Shown here: positions 35,106-45,513 of the stretch, in pieces
Position numbering within the stretch: position 1 is the first letter of the stretch
Layout of the letters: every line of letters begins with the position of its first letter
NCBI RefSeq assembly: GCF_000374645.1
Contig: NZ_KB894808.1
Location: 1-64,000, forward strand
Length of the DNA stretch: 64,000 nt
Direction of reading: 5' to 3'
Source: Arhodomonas aquaeolei DSM 8974
GTDB lineage: Bacteria > Pseudomonadota > Gammaproteobacteria > Nitrococcales > Nitrococcaceae
Notes under the pieces: model-generated
The model's database searches: none
The model's input: only the letters and a program-made list of their open reading frames with translations
What the model was told of the DNA's origin: nothing
Position numbers and translations under genes: made by a program

Positions 35106-35594
35106 TCACACGTTGTGCTTGAGGATGCGTGCGCGGTCGCGCTGCCAGTCGCGCTCCTTCTTGTCCGCGCGTTTGTCGTGCTGCTTCTTGCCCTTGGCGA
35201 GGCCGATCGTCAGCTTGGCGTTGCCCCGCTTCCAGTGCAGGTCCAGTGGCACGACGGTGTAGCCCTTCTGCTCCGTGGCGCCGATGAGCCGGTCGATCTC
35301 GCGGCGGTGCAGCAGCAGCTTGCGCGTGCGGATCGGGTCCGGGTGGATGTGTGTCGACGCCGTGGGCAGGGGCGGGAAGTTCGCCCCGATGAGCCACGCC
35401 TCGTCATTCTTCAGCAGGACGTACCCCTCCGTGAGGTTGGCCCGACCCTGGCGGAGGCTCTTGACCTCCCAGCCTTCCAGGGCGATGCCCGCCTCCATGG
35501 TGTCCTCGATGAAGAACTCGTGCCGTGCCTTGCGGTTGACCGCGATGAGGTTGTCGGCACCCGTGGACTTTTTCTTGCCTGCTTTCTTGCTCAC
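35106..35594 (-). CDS. smpB: SsrA-binding protein SmpB
   Basis: A 162-residue RNA-binding protein that delivers tmRNA to stalled ribosomes. The core is recognisable: [40 protein letters not shown], then [32 protein letters not shown]. The basic C-terminal tail [13 protein letters not shown] is complete. It lies 58 bases upstream of ssrA in the same direction. Confidence 0.97.
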   Translation of the reverse strand: MSKKAGKKKSTGADNLIAVNRKARHEFFIEDTMEAGIALEGWEVKSLRQGRANLTEGYVLLKNDEAWLIGANFPPLPTASTHIHPDPIRTRKLLLHRREIDRLIGATEQKGYTVVPLDLHWKRGNAKLTIGLAKGKKQHDKRADKKERDWQRDRARILKHNV

Positions 35595-35695
35595 GTTGCC
35601 ATTCTAATCGTCCGCCCGGGCTGCGCCAACGCCCGTGCTTGCCGGGGCGGCGGACAGTGCCGACAATGTTGGCTGGTCCGAGTCGGGAGGACGCG

Positions 35696-37048
35696 GTGGC
35701 AACAGGGTTTACACGGCCGGCGAGCGGGCGCGGGGTGACGCTGCTCCTCGTCGGTGCCACCGTCGGGCTGGGCAATATCTGGCGTTTCCCCTGGCTGGTG
35801 GGTGAGTACGGGGGCGGCGCGTTCCTGCTGCTGTATCTGCTCTGCCTCGCCGGCCTCGGCCTGCCGCTGATGATCGCGGAGCTGGTGATCGGAGAACGCG
35901 CCGGCGTGGCCGCACCGCGGGGGCTCGGGCGCCTGGCGATACGCGAGGGCCATTCACCGGCCTGGGGCGCGATCGGCGTTGCCTCGGTGGCGGCGGGCGT
36001 GGTGCTGCTGCCGGTCTACGGTATCGTCGGCGGCTGGTCGCTGGCCTACATCTTCCGCGCCGCGGGCGGGAGCTTCGAGGGCCTGGACGCCCTGGCCGCC
36101 GCGCGGCTGTTCCGCGCGCTGGTCCACGACGGCGAGGCCCTGCTGGGCTGGTACACCCTGTTCATCGGTGCCGCGGTGCTGGTCGCGGGGCGGGACGTGC
36201 GCTACGGCATCGAGGTGGCGGCGCGCTGGTTCGTGCCCCTGCTCGCGGTGCTGCTCGGCGCGCTGGTGGCAGTGCAGTGGGACTCGCCCGGGCTGCCGGC
36301 GGCGCTGGCGTTCCTGTTCGTGCCGGACTGGGGGGCGGTCACGGTGGAGGCGGTACTTGCCGCGCTGGGGCACGCCTTCTTCACGCTGAGCCTGGGGGCC
36401 GGGGTGATGATCGCCTTCGGTGCGTACTGCCGGGGCGGGGTGATCGTCCCGGCGGTGGCGACGGTGGTGATGGACACGCTGTTCGCGGTGCTCGCGGGCC
36501 TCGCGGTCCTGCCGGCGCTGTTCAACGGCGGGTTGTCGGCGAGCGGCGGTGCCGGGCTGGCGTTCCAGACGCTGCCGGTGGTCTTCGGCGGCATGAGCGG
36601 TGGCGATTACCTCGGCGTGCTGTTCTTTGCGGCGCTGAGCCTGGCGGCGTGGACGTCCACCTGCGCGCTCATGGAGCCGGCGGTGGCATGGCTGAGCGCC
36701 TCGCCGCGGCGCGATCGGCCGATGGCGGCGGCGATGGTGGGTGTCGTCGTCTGGATACTGGGCCTGGTGCCGTTGCTCACCCTGGGGATGCCGGGGCGCT
36801 GGCAGCTGCCGGTGGCCGGCGGCATGGGGCTGTTCGACGCGCTCAACCGTGGCGTGGCGGTGGTGGTGCTGCCGTTGGTGGGGCTCGGTGTGGCGCTCTA
36901 CGCCGGCTGGGTGCTGTCGCCCGAGAGCGTGCGGATCGCGTTGCGTCGCGGTGCGGCGGCGCCGGTGTGGCGTTTTTTGGTAAGGTTTGTGGCGCCCGCG
37001 GCGCTGGTGGTTATCGGCGTGGAGGCCAGCGGGCTCCGGGTCGGCTGA
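35696..37048 (+). CDS. Sodium-dependent transporter, NSS/SNF family
   Basis: A 450-residue inner-membrane symporter with about eleven or twelve helices. GATVGLGNIWRFPWLVGEYGGGAFLLLYLLCL in the first two helices is the NSS sodium/substrate-site signature. The GTG at 35696 is chosen because GGGAGGA lies five bases before it; ATGs at 35639 and 35666 lack such sites. NSS members import amino acids or related solutes with sodium. The substrate is not readable. Confidence 0.9.
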   Translation: MATGFTRPASGRGVTLLLVGATVGLGNIWRFPWLVGEYGGGAFLLLYLLCLAGLGLPLMIAELVIGERAGVAAPRGLGRLAIREGHSPAWGAIGVASVAAGVVLLPVYGIVGGWSLAYIFRAAGGSFEGLDALAAARLFRALVHDGEALLGWYTLFIGAAVLVAGRDVRYGIEVAARWFVPLLAVLLGALVAVQWDSPGLPAALAFLFVPDWGAVTVEAVLAALGHAFFTLSLGAGVMIAFGAYCRGGVIVPAVATVVMDTLFAVLAGLAVLPALFNGGLSASGGAGLAFQTLPVVFGGMSGGDYLGVLFFAALSLAAWTSTCALMEPAVAWLSASPRRDRPMAAAMVGVVVWILGLVPLLTLGMPGRWQLPVAGGMGLFDALNRGVAVVVLPLVGLGVALYAGWVLSPESVRIALRRGAAAPVWRFLVRFVAPAALVVIGVEASGLRVG

Positions 37049-37067
37049 ATCAGTACAGGGGAGGACA

Positions 37068-37505
37068 ATGACGACGGTCTCGCGCTCCGCGATGGTCCCG
37101 TATTCCGCACAGGCGATGTTCGAACTGGTGGACGATGTCAACGCCTACCAGCGATTTCTCCCGTGGGTGAAGTCGAGCCGCGAGCTCTATCGCGACGAGG
37201 ATACGGTCGAGGCCACGCTGGTCTTCTCCAAGGGGGGCTTCGAGAAGTCCTTTACCACCCGTAACCGGCGCCAGCCGGGCAAGATGATCGAGCTGCGCCT
37301 GGTCGAGGGGCCGTTCCGTCACCTGCAGGGCTACTGGCAGTTCCGCGACCTCGACGAGAACGCCTGCCGGGTCTCGCTGGAGCTGGAGTTCGAGTTCTCT
37401 TCGCGGTTGCTCGGCATGGCCTTCGGGCGGGTGTTCACCCAGGTCGCCAACACGCTGGTGGACTCCTTCGTCCAGCGGGCCCGCGAGGTCTATGGCGGGG
37501 AGTGA
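37068..37505 (+). CDS. ratA: RatA / COQ10-like START-domain protein
   Basis: A 145-residue protein of the polyketide cyclase/START fold. SRSAMVPYSAQAMFELVDDVNAYQRFLPWVKSS is the family N-terminus, and ALEFEFSSRLLGMAFGRVFTQVANTLVDSFVQRA-like wording closes it. E. coli RatA was reported to inhibit 70S ribosome assembly, while homologues bind ubiquinone. Which applies here is open. It overlaps the rnfH-like gene by 14 bases, as is usual. Confidence 0.92.
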   Translation: MTTVSRSAMVPYSAQAMFELVDDVNAYQRFLPWVKSSRELYRDEDTVEATLVFSKGGFEKSFTTRNRRQPGKMIELRLVEGPFRHLQGYWQFRDLDENACRVSLELEFEFSSRLLGMAFGRVFTQVANTLVDSFVQRAREVYGGE

Positions 37506-37797
37506 GGGCGCGGCCGCGGGGCAGTTGCATGTCGAGGTCGCCTATGCCCGGCCCGACGTGCAGGTGCTGATCCCGGTGTCGCTGCCGTCTCCGGTGACGG
37601 CGGGGGAGGCCATCGAGGCCTCCGGGATCCGTGGGCGCTTTCCCGAGATCGACCTTGCGCGCCAGACGGTGGGGGTGTTCGCCACGCCGGTGGCACTGGA
37701 TCACGTGCTACACGACGGCGACCGGGTGGAGATTTACCGGGCGCTGCAGGTGGACCCAAAGGAGATGCGGCGCCGGCGGGCCGGCGCGCGGCGCTGA
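37492..37797 (+). CDS. rnfH: RnfH-family ubiquitin-like protein (RatB)
   Basis: A 101-residue beta-grasp protein: HVEVAYARPDVQVLIPVSLP, VTAGEAIEASGI and VFATPVALDHVLHDGDRVEIYRALQVDPKEMRRRRA are standard RnfH/UPF0125 wording. It starts inside ratA. Its biochemical role is not established. Confidence 0.93.
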   Translation: MAGSEGAAAGQLHVEVAYARPDVQVLIPVSLPSPVTAGEAIEASGIRGRFPEIDLARQTVGVFATPVALDHVLHDGDRVEIYRALQVDPKEMRRRRAGARR

Positions 37798-37803
37798 CCG
37801 GGC

Positions 37804-38205
37804 TCAGTCCCCGCTGTAAAGCGGGTTGCCGGACTCGATATAGGCGCCTTTGGCACGGGCGAGGCCATTGTCATCGAAGTACAGCGTCAGCCGCTCGTGG
37901 CTTCGCTCGTCGAATTCATCGCCCCGCGGTACATAGGAATAGATGTAGTCCCAGCGGTCGGCATGGAAGGGATCGTCGATGCTGGGCGTGCCCATGAGGA
38001 ACCGGACCTGCTCGCGGCTCATCCCGGGGCGCAGCTGGGCGACGTCCTCCTTGGCGATCACCGTTCCCTGCTGGAGATCCGGCTTGTAGACGATCGGCAG
38101 GTCGCTGACGCTGCAGCCGCCAAGCAGCAAGGCGCTAATGTATACTATTGGCAATACGCGCACGGTTGCCGTCCTCAATCTCAGGCAGTGACGAGCGCGC
38201 ATCAT
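37804..38205 (-). CDS. bamE: Outer membrane assembly lipoprotein BamE
   Basis: A 133-residue lipoprotein. The signal peptide ends in the lipobox LLGGC near residue 31. The BamE domain (YKPDLQQGTVIAKEDVAQLRPGMSREQVRFLMGTPSIDDPFHADRWDYIYSY) is complete. It is part of the beta-barrel assembly complex at the outer membrane. Divergent from fur with a 44-base gap, the same bamE/fur neighbourhood found in many gammaproteobacteria. Confidence 0.95.
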   Translation of the reverse strand: MMRARHCLRLRTATVRVLPIVYISALLLGGCSVSDLPIVYKPDLQQGTVIAKEDVAQLRPGMSREQVRFLMGTPSIDDPFHADRWDYIYSYVPRGDEFDERSHERLTLYFDDNGLARAKGAYIESGNPLYSGD

Positions 38206-38249
38206 AACTCAGCCACCGCCACATTGACACGAGCGCAACGGGAGGCGTT

Positions 38250-38675
38250 TTGGAGTCCAAAGACTTGCGCAAGGCCGGACTCAAGGTGACCCTGCCGCGG
38301 GTGAAGATCCTCGAGATCCTCGAGGGCAACCGCGAGGAGCACCTCTCCGCCGAGGACGTCTACCGGCATCTCATGAATGCCGGTGCCGACATCGGACTGG
38401 CGACCGTGTATCGCGTGCTCACGCAGTTCGAGGCGGCAGGCATCGTCAAGCGGCACAACTTCGAGGGCAATCAGGCGGTTTTCGAGCTGGACGAGGGCAG
38501 TCACCACGACCACATGGTCTGCGTCGAGTGCGGCCAGATCCAGGAGTTCGTCGACGAGACCATCGAGGAACGCCAGAAGGCGGTCGCCCGTGACCACGAC
38601 TTCGAGCTTACCGACCACTCCCTGATCCTCTACGGCCGTTGCACGCAGTGCCGGGGCCAGGGGACGCAGGCCTAG
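38250..38675 (+). CDS. fur: Ferric uptake regulator Fur
   Basis: A 141-residue metal-dependent repressor. LRKAGLKVTLPRVKILEIL opens the winged helix, GLATVYRVLTQFEAAGIV is the recognition region, and SHHDHMVCVECGQIQEF holds metal ligands, with a second CTQC pair at the end. The start codon is TTG at 38250 with GGGAGG just upstream; no ATG is available before the conserved domain. Confidence 0.96.
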   Translation: MESKDLRKAGLKVTLPRVKILEILEGNREEHLSAEDVYRHLMNAGADIGLATVYRVLTQFEAAGIVKRHNFEGNQAVFELDEGSHHDHMVCVECGQIQEFVDETIEERQKAVARDHDFELTDHSLILYGRCTQCRGQGTQA

Positions 38676-38687
38676 CAGATTTCTTCG

Positions 38688-38721
38688 CGGCAGGGCGTTC
38701 ACCGTGGTGAACGGTCTGCCG
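38688..38721. terminator. Two-part stem-loop between convergent fur and recN
   Basis: CGGCAG (38688-38693) pairs with CTGCCG (38716-38721), and inside it GTTCACC pairs with GGTGAAC across a 2-base centre. No T-run. It probably marks the 3' ends of both transcripts. Confidence 0.5.
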
Positions 38722-38755
38722 TCCCCGGCAAGGATCCCGCTCCGGGTGCGGGTGC

Positions 38756-40420
38756 TCAGGCGCTCGCGCGCTGGAGCATCTCGCGGGCGTGGTTGAGCGT
38801 GTTCTCGGTAATTTCCACGCCGCCGAGCATCCGCGCGATCTCTCGGGTGCGCTCCTCGGGCTCGAGTACGGCGATATGGGTGCGCGTGCGCCCGTCGTCC
38901 ATGTCCTTTTGCACCTGCAACTGATGATGCGCCTGGGCCGCCACCTGGGGCAGATGGGTGATGCACAGCACCTGCGCACCGGTGCCGAGTTCCCGGAGCT
39001 TGCGACCCACGACCTCCGCCACGGCGCCGCCGAGGCCGGTGTCCGCCTCGTCGAAGACCATCGTGGGGATGCGGCTGACGTCCGCTGTCGCTACCGCCAG
39101 CGCCAGGCCGATACGCGAGAGCTCGCCGCCGGAGGCCACCCGCTGTAGCGGGCCGAAGGGCTGATCCGGGTTGGTGCGCACGGTGAAGGCGATCTCATCC
39201 AGGCCGTGAGGGGACGGCGTGGCGTCGGCTTCGTGGTTCACGTCCACCACCATCTCCGCGGCGGCCATGCCGAGCTCGCCGATCAGGTCGTTGATGCGCC
39301 CGGCCAGCGTCTCCGCGGCGTCACGCCGGTGACCGGAGAGCGTGGTGGCGGCGTCACGGTAGGCCGCGTCGGCCTCGGCGAGCTCGCGGTCCAGCTCGGC
39401 GAGCCGGGTCTCGGCGTTCTCCAGCCCGGTGAGCTCCTCGCGCAGGGCCTCCAGGCGCTCCGGGAGCTCCTCCGTGCGCACGCGGTGCTTGCGGGCGAGA
39501 TCGGTGAGGGTGGAGAGCCGCTGCTCGACCCATTCCAGGCGCTCCGGGTCCACTTCCAGGCCGTCGAGGAAGTGGCGCAGCTCCTGGCAGCCCTCCTCGA
39601 GCTGGACCTGGGCGTTGGCGAGCAGCTCGTGGGCGCCCTCCAGGCCCGGGTCGTTCAGCGAGGCGAGCTCGCGGGTGACCCCGCCGAGCTGGCCCTGGAT
39701 GGCGTTGTCGTCGTCATAGAGTGCGGCGAGGGCGGACTGGCAGGTCTCGATGAGGGTGCCCGCGGAGGCGAGCCGGCGCTGTTCGGCGTCCAGGGCGGTG
39801 ATGTCCTCGGCGGTGGTCACCACCGCCTCCAGCTCCTCGACCTGGAAGCGCAGCAGCTCCAGGCGGTCGCCGTAGTCCTCGCCGCCACCCTCGAGACGGC
39901 GCTTCTCGTCGCGCAGGGCGCGCCAGTGACGGTGGGCCTCGCGCACGGCCTCCAGGGCCTCCGTGTAGCCGCCGAAGTCGTCCAGGATCTGGCGCTGGAC
40001 CTCGCGGCGCATCAGGGACTGGTGGGCGTGCTGGCCGTGGATGTCGACCAGGTGGCGGCCCAGGCGTTCGAGCTGTTGCAGGGGCACGGGCCGGCCGTTG
40101 AGCCAGGCCTGGGAGCGGCCGCTGCGGTGGAGGACGCGGCGGAGCATACACTCGTCGTCCTCGGCCATGTCCTGCTCATCGAGCCACGCCCTGGCCGCCG
40201 GGTTGTCGGCGACGTCGAACTGGACGTTGATCTCGGTGCGGTCTGCGCCTTCGGGGATGAGCCCGCTGCCGGCCCGGTCTCCCAGGCACAGGCCCAGGGC
40301 GTCGAGGAGGATGGACTTGCCGGCGCCGGTCTCGCCGGTGAGCGCGGTCATGCCGCCGTCAAGCTCGATGTCCGCGCGGTCGACGATGGTGAAGTTGCGG
40401 ATGTGGATGTGGCGTAGCAT
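38756..40420 (-). CDS. recN: DNA repair protein RecN
   Basis: A 554-residue SMC-like ATPase acting in double-strand-break repair. Walker A is GETGAGKS (near residue 30) after the typical HIHIRNFTIVDRADIEL. A long coiled coil occupies the middle, and VASGGELSRIGLALAV plus PTMVFDEADTGLGG form the C-terminal ATPase half. The start at 40420 is fixed by the conserved MLRHIHIRNF N-terminus. Confidence 0.96.
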   Translation of the reverse strand: MLRHIHIRNFTIVDRADIELDGGMTALTGETGAGKSILLDALGLCLGDRAGSGLIPEGADRTEINVQFDVADNPAARAWLDEQDMAEDDECMLRRVLHRSGRSQAWLNGRPVPLQQLERLGRHLVDIHGQHAHQSLMRREVQRQILDDFGGYTEALEAVREAHRHWRALRDEKRRLEGGGEDYGDRLELLRFQVEELEAVVTTAEDITALDAEQRRLASAGTLIETCQSALAALYDDDNAIQGQLGGVTRELASLNDPGLEGAHELLANAQVQLEEGCQELRHFLDGLEVDPERLEWVEQRLSTLTDLARKHRVRTEELPERLEALREELTGLENAETRLAELDRELAEADAAYRDAATTLSGHRRDAAETLAGRINDLIGELGMAAAEMVVDVNHEADATPSPHGLDEIAFTVRTNPDQPFGPLQRVASGGELSRIGLALAVATADVSRIPTMVFDEADTGLGGAVAEVVGRKLRELGTGAQVLCITHLPQVAAQAHHQLQVQKDMDDGRTRTHIAVLEPEERTREIARMLGGVEITENTLNHAREMLQRASA

Positions 40421-40475
40421 GCGCCTCCCGTCCTGATCCCTGCGCGTGCGGTCGCGACGCAGCCCACAGGGTACA

Positions 40476-41357
40476 TCAAACCGGGTGACCGTCACCCCAG
40501 CGCAGCTTCGCCCGCAGGATGTCGAAGTACTGGTAGCCCGGGGGGTGGAGGAGGTGCACCGGGGCGTCGTGGCGCCGGACGTGGACGCTCGCACCGGGCA
40601 CCGGCTCCAGGTTCTTCTGGCTGTCGCAGCTCAGCCGGATCTGCGCCATCTGGTCGCCGGGCATGCGGATCTCGATATGCGAGCCGGCGCTGATGACCAG
40701 CGGGCGGTTCGAGAGGGTGTGCGGGCAGATGGGAACCAGCGCCATGGCGTCCACGTCCGGGTGGAGGATGGGGCCGCCGCCGGACATGGCGTAGGCCGTG
40801 GAACCCGTGGGCGTGGAGATGATCAGCCCGTCGGAGCGGTACTGGTTGCACAGCTGGCCGTCGATCCAGGTCTCGAACTCGATCATCCGTGCCGTGTGCC
40901 ACTTGTGCAGGACCACGTCGTTGAGCGCGATCCCGGCATCGAGCACGCGGCCCTCGCCGTCGCGGAGTTCTGCGGAGAGCATCATGCGGTCGTCCGCGGT
41001 GTACTGCCCCTCCAGGACCTTGTCGATCTCGGCGAAATCGCCGGGGGAGACGTCCACCAGGAAACCCAGGCGCCCGCGGTTGACCCCAAGGATCGGCACC
41101 TCCGAGCCGGCGACCGTGTGCGCTGCGGTCAGCAGGGTACCGTCCCCGCCGATGGCGACGAGCAGGTCCACCCGCTCGGCGAGGGGCGTCGCGCCCGTGC
41201 GCTCGCAGTCGCCGGCGACGTGGTCGGGGACGGTCCGGCCGTCGACGATCACGGTGCAGCCGCGGCCGCGGAGGTGGTCGGCGATGCGCTGGATGGTGTC
41301 GGTCACCGCGGCGTCGTCGGGCTTGCCGGTGAGTCCGATGGTGCTGAATACCTGCAT
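40476..41357 (-). CDS. nadK: NAD kinase
   Basis: A 293-residue enzyme that phosphorylates NAD to NADP. The signature LLVAIGGDGTLL is near residue 67, NRGRLGFLVDV follows, and SDGLIISTPTGSTAYAMSGGGPIL is the second conserved block. It lies upstream of recN in the same direction and is divergent from hrcA, the common grpE/hrcA-nadK-recN arrangement of gammaproteobacteria. Confidence 0.96.
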   Translation of the reverse strand: MQVFSTIGLTGKPDDAAVTDTIQRIADHLRGRGCTVIVDGRTVPDHVAGDCERTGATPLAERVDLLVAIGGDGTLLTAAHTVAGSEVPILGVNRGRLGFLVDVSPGDFAEIDKVLEGQYTADDRMMLSAELRDGEGRVLDAGIALNDVVLHKWHTARMIEFETWIDGQLCNQYRSDGLIISTPTGSTAYAMSGGGPILHPDVDAMALVPICPHTLSNRPLVISAGSHIEIRMPGDQMAQIRLSCDSQKNLEPVPGASVHVRRHDAPVHLLHPPGYQYFDILRAKLRWGDGHPV

Positions 41358-41431
41358 GGGAGGCCTGTCGCGTGGATTGGCGCGACCGTAGCATGATCAC
41401 GGGGACGGGCCAATGTGCGGCGACGGGCGCG

Positions 41432-41460
41432 TTGACAGCCCGTGCGGGCGTTGATAGCTT
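41432..41460 (+). promoter_or_regulatory. Sigma-70-type promoter of hrcA
   Basis: TTGACA at 41432-41437, a 17-base spacer and TAGCTT at 41455-41460. The -35 is perfect; the -10 is weak. The CIRCE element begins four bases downstream, covering the start site. Confidence 0.65.
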
Positions 41461-41463
41461 CGC

Positions 41464-41490
41464 TTAGCACTCTCGGTCCGGGAGTGCCAA
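41464..41490 (+). promoter_or_regulatory. CIRCE operator
   Basis: TTAGCACTC, a nine-base spacer and GAGTGCCAA, differing from the consensus TTAGCACTC-N9-GAGTGCTAA at one base. HrcA binds CIRCE, so hrcA is autoregulated. Confidence 0.93.
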
Positions 41491-41537
41491 CTCATGACCT
41501 CACTCGATTTTCCCCTGGCGGGGTCGAACGGAAGCGC

Positions 41538-42593
41538 ATGGTCGGTCGGACGGGAGAAACGCAGCTCAATCCCCGCGCCCAGCGCCTGCTGAAGGCGCTC
41601 GTGGAGCTCTATATCCGCAGCGGCCAGCCGGTGGGCTCGCGTACGCTCACGCGTCAGTCGGGCCTCGACGTGAGCCCGGCTACGGTGCGCAACGTCATGG
41701 CCGACCTGGAGGAGGCGGGGTTCATCTGCTCGCCGCACACCTCCGCCGGCCGGGTGCCCACCGACCTCGGCTACCGCTTCTTCGTGGACTCGCTGCTCAC
41801 GGTCCAGCCCATGGACGCTTCCGACGTCCGCCAGCTCAGCATCCAGCTCGAGCGCGACGGCGGCACCACCGAGCTCGTGGACAAGGCCTCGACGCTGCTC
41901 TCCGGGCTGACCCGGCTGGCCGGCGTGGTCACGCTGCCCCGGCGCAACGGCGGGACCCTCCGGCACGTGGAGTTCCTGCCGCTCTCGGAACGCCGGGTAC
42001 TCGCCATCCTCGTGCTCAACGACCACGACGTCCAGAACCGCGTGATCCACACCGAGCGCGAGTACTCCGCGGCCGAGCTCCAGCGCCTGAGCAATTATCT
42101 CAGCGCCGAGTATGCCGGCCGCGAGATCGGCTCCGTGCGCGAGCTGCTCCTCGAGCAGATGAAGGCGGACCGCGAGCAGATGAACTCGCTGATGACCTCC
42201 GTCATCGACGTGGCGCAGCGGCTGTTCGCCGACGAGCAGGGCGAGGACGAGGACTACGTCATCGCCGGCGAGACCAACCTGATGACCTTCGCCGAGCTCT
42301 CGGACGTGGACAAGCTCAAGGAGCTGTTCGACGCGTTCGAGCGCAAGCGCGACATCCTGCACCTGCTCGACCGCTGCCTGTGCGCGGACGGCGTGCAGAT
42401 CTTCATCGGCGAGGAGTCGGGCTACGAGATCTTCGACGGCGTGAGCCTGGTGACCTCCAGCTACCGCGCCGAGGGCGAGGTCCTGGGGGTGCTCGGCGTG
42501 ATCGGGCCGACACGGATGGACTACGACCGGGTGATCCCGATCGTCGATGTGACCGCGCGTCTGCTCGGTCACGCCTTGAATCCCAATTCCTGA
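41538..42593 (+). CDS. hrcA: Heat-inducible transcription repressor HrcA
   Basis: A 351-residue repressor of heat-shock genes. The winged helix is PRAQRLLKALVELYIRSGQPVGSRTLTRQSGLDVSPATVRNVMADLEEAGFI, followed by SPHTSAGRVPTDLGYRFFVDSL. The C-terminal GVLGVIGPTRMDYDRVIPIVD is the family close. ATG 41538 is chosen; a longer frame from 41442 would include the CIRCE element. Many gammaproteobacteria lack HrcA, so its coexistence with sigma-32-like promoters downstream is informative. Confidence 0.95.
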   Translation: MVGRTGETQLNPRAQRLLKALVELYIRSGQPVGSRTLTRQSGLDVSPATVRNVMADLEEAGFICSPHTSAGRVPTDLGYRFFVDSLLTVQPMDASDVRQLSIQLERDGGTTELVDKASTLLSGLTRLAGVVTLPRRNGGTLRHVEFLPLSERRVLAILVLNDHDVQNRVIHTEREYSAAELQRLSNYLSAEYAGREIGSVRELLLEQMKADREQMNSLMTSVIDVAQRLFADEQGEDEDYVIAGETNLMTFAELSDVDKLKELFDAFERKRDILHLLDRCLCADGVQIFIGEESGYEIFDGVSLVTSSYRAEGEVLGVLGVIGPTRMDYDRVIPIVDVTARLLGHALNPNS

Positions 42594-42603
42594 ACCCCAG
42601 CAT
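42575..42603 (+). promoter_or_regulatory. Sigma-32-like promoter upstream of grpE
   Basis: CTTGAAT at 42575-42581, a 13-base spacer and CCCCAGCAT at 42595-42603, close to the heat-shock consensus CTTGAAA-N13/14-CCCCATnT. It overlaps the end of hrcA and would allow grpE expression independent of CIRCE. Confidence 0.65.
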
Positions 42604-42689
42604 AGGTCCCGGAGCGGGCCGTAAACGCGCGGCCTGTCGGTATCGGGATCCTATCGTGACAGTACAGTCGTCCTGAACGGAGACACCAT

Positions 42690-43313
42690 ATGACAGAGGA
42701 AGAGCGCAACGAGTCCCAGGCGTCCACGTCCGCCGAGGCCGTAAGCGAGACGGATGCCGGGGCCCGGCCCGAGGGCGAAGGCGGGGGCGGCTCGACGGAC
42801 GAGGTCGAGGCCCTGCGGACCCAGCTCGAGGAGGCGCAGGCGAAGGCCGAGGAGAACTGGAACCAGCTCCTGCGCGTGCGTGCCGAGATGGAGAACGTCC
42901 GGCGGCGTGCCGAGCGCGACGTCGAGCAGGCACGGCGCTACGGGGTGGAGAAGTTCGCCGGCGAGCTGCTCGCCGTGCGCGACAGCCTCGAGATGGGCGT
43001 CAACGCGGCCCAGGAAGAGGGCGCGGACGTGGAGAAGCTGCGCGAGGGCTCCGAGCTGACCCTGCGCATGCTCCAGCAGGCCATGGAGAAGTTCGACATC
43101 CAGGCGCTGGACCCGACCGGCGAGAAGTTCGACCCGTCGCGCCACGAGGCCATGGCGGCGCAGGAGTCGGCGGAGCACGAGCCCAACACGGTGCTGCAGG
43201 TCGTGCAGAAGGGCTATCTGCTCGGCGACCGCCTGCTTCGGCCGGCGATGGTGATCGTTTCGCGAGCGGCCTCCGGCGGTGGTCAGGGCGACCAGGTCGA
43301 CGAGCAGGCTTGA
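42690..43313 (+). CDS. grpE: Nucleotide exchange factor GrpE
   Basis: A 207-residue co-chaperone releasing ADP from DnaK. An acidic disordered leader is followed by a long coiled coil (VEALRTQLEEAQAKAEENWNQLLRVRAEMENVRRR) and the beta domain ending in VLQVVQKGYLLGDRLLRPAMVIVS. It lies between hrcA and dnaK. Confidence 0.96.
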   Translation: MTEEERNESQASTSAEAVSETDAGARPEGEGGGGSTDEVEALRTQLEEAQAKAEENWNQLLRVRAEMENVRRRAERDVEQARRYGVEKFAGELLAVRDSLEMGVNAAQEEGADVEKLREGSELTLRMLQQAMEKFDIQALDPTGEKFDPSRHEAMAAQESAEHEPNTVLQVVQKGYLLGDRLLRPAMVIVSRAASGGGQGDQVDEQA

Positions 43314-43337
43314 AACACGACACTACGACCTCACTTA
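43309..43337 (+). promoter_or_regulatory. Sigma-32-like promoter upstream of dnaK
   Basis: A perfect CTTGAAA at 43309-43315, a 13-base spacer and CCTCACTTA at 43329-43337. The -35 overlaps the grpE stop codon. The -10 departs from consensus at several bases, but the spacing is the same as at the grpE promoter. Confidence 0.55.
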
Positions 43338-43408
43338 AGGGCGTAGACCGAAAGCAGACCGCTCCCGGGTGCCGGGGGTGACAGGAATCCGGAAGGAGTT
43401 GTTGCATT

Positions 43409-45352
<1,944 letters not shown>

Positions 45353-45393
45353 TCCGGCACGGGGGTGCCCGGCGCCCCCGGCGGTTCCCACGG

Positions 45394-45425
45394 GCGCAGG
45401 ATGTGGCCGGCATCCTGCGCCTTTT
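45394..45425 (+). terminator. Intrinsic terminator between dnaK and dnaJ
   Basis: GCGCAGGATG (45394-45403), seven-base loop, CATCCTGCGC (45411-45420) and CTTTT. It should reduce read-through from dnaK, consistent with a TATACT -10-like element just before dnaJ. Confidence 0.88.
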
Positions 45426-45513
45426 CGTTCGCGGCGTGGGGTGAGCGAGCCCTAACCGGTATACTCCCCGCCGGAGAGTGACCAGACACGAACGGCCTGA
45501 GTGCAACGCAACC

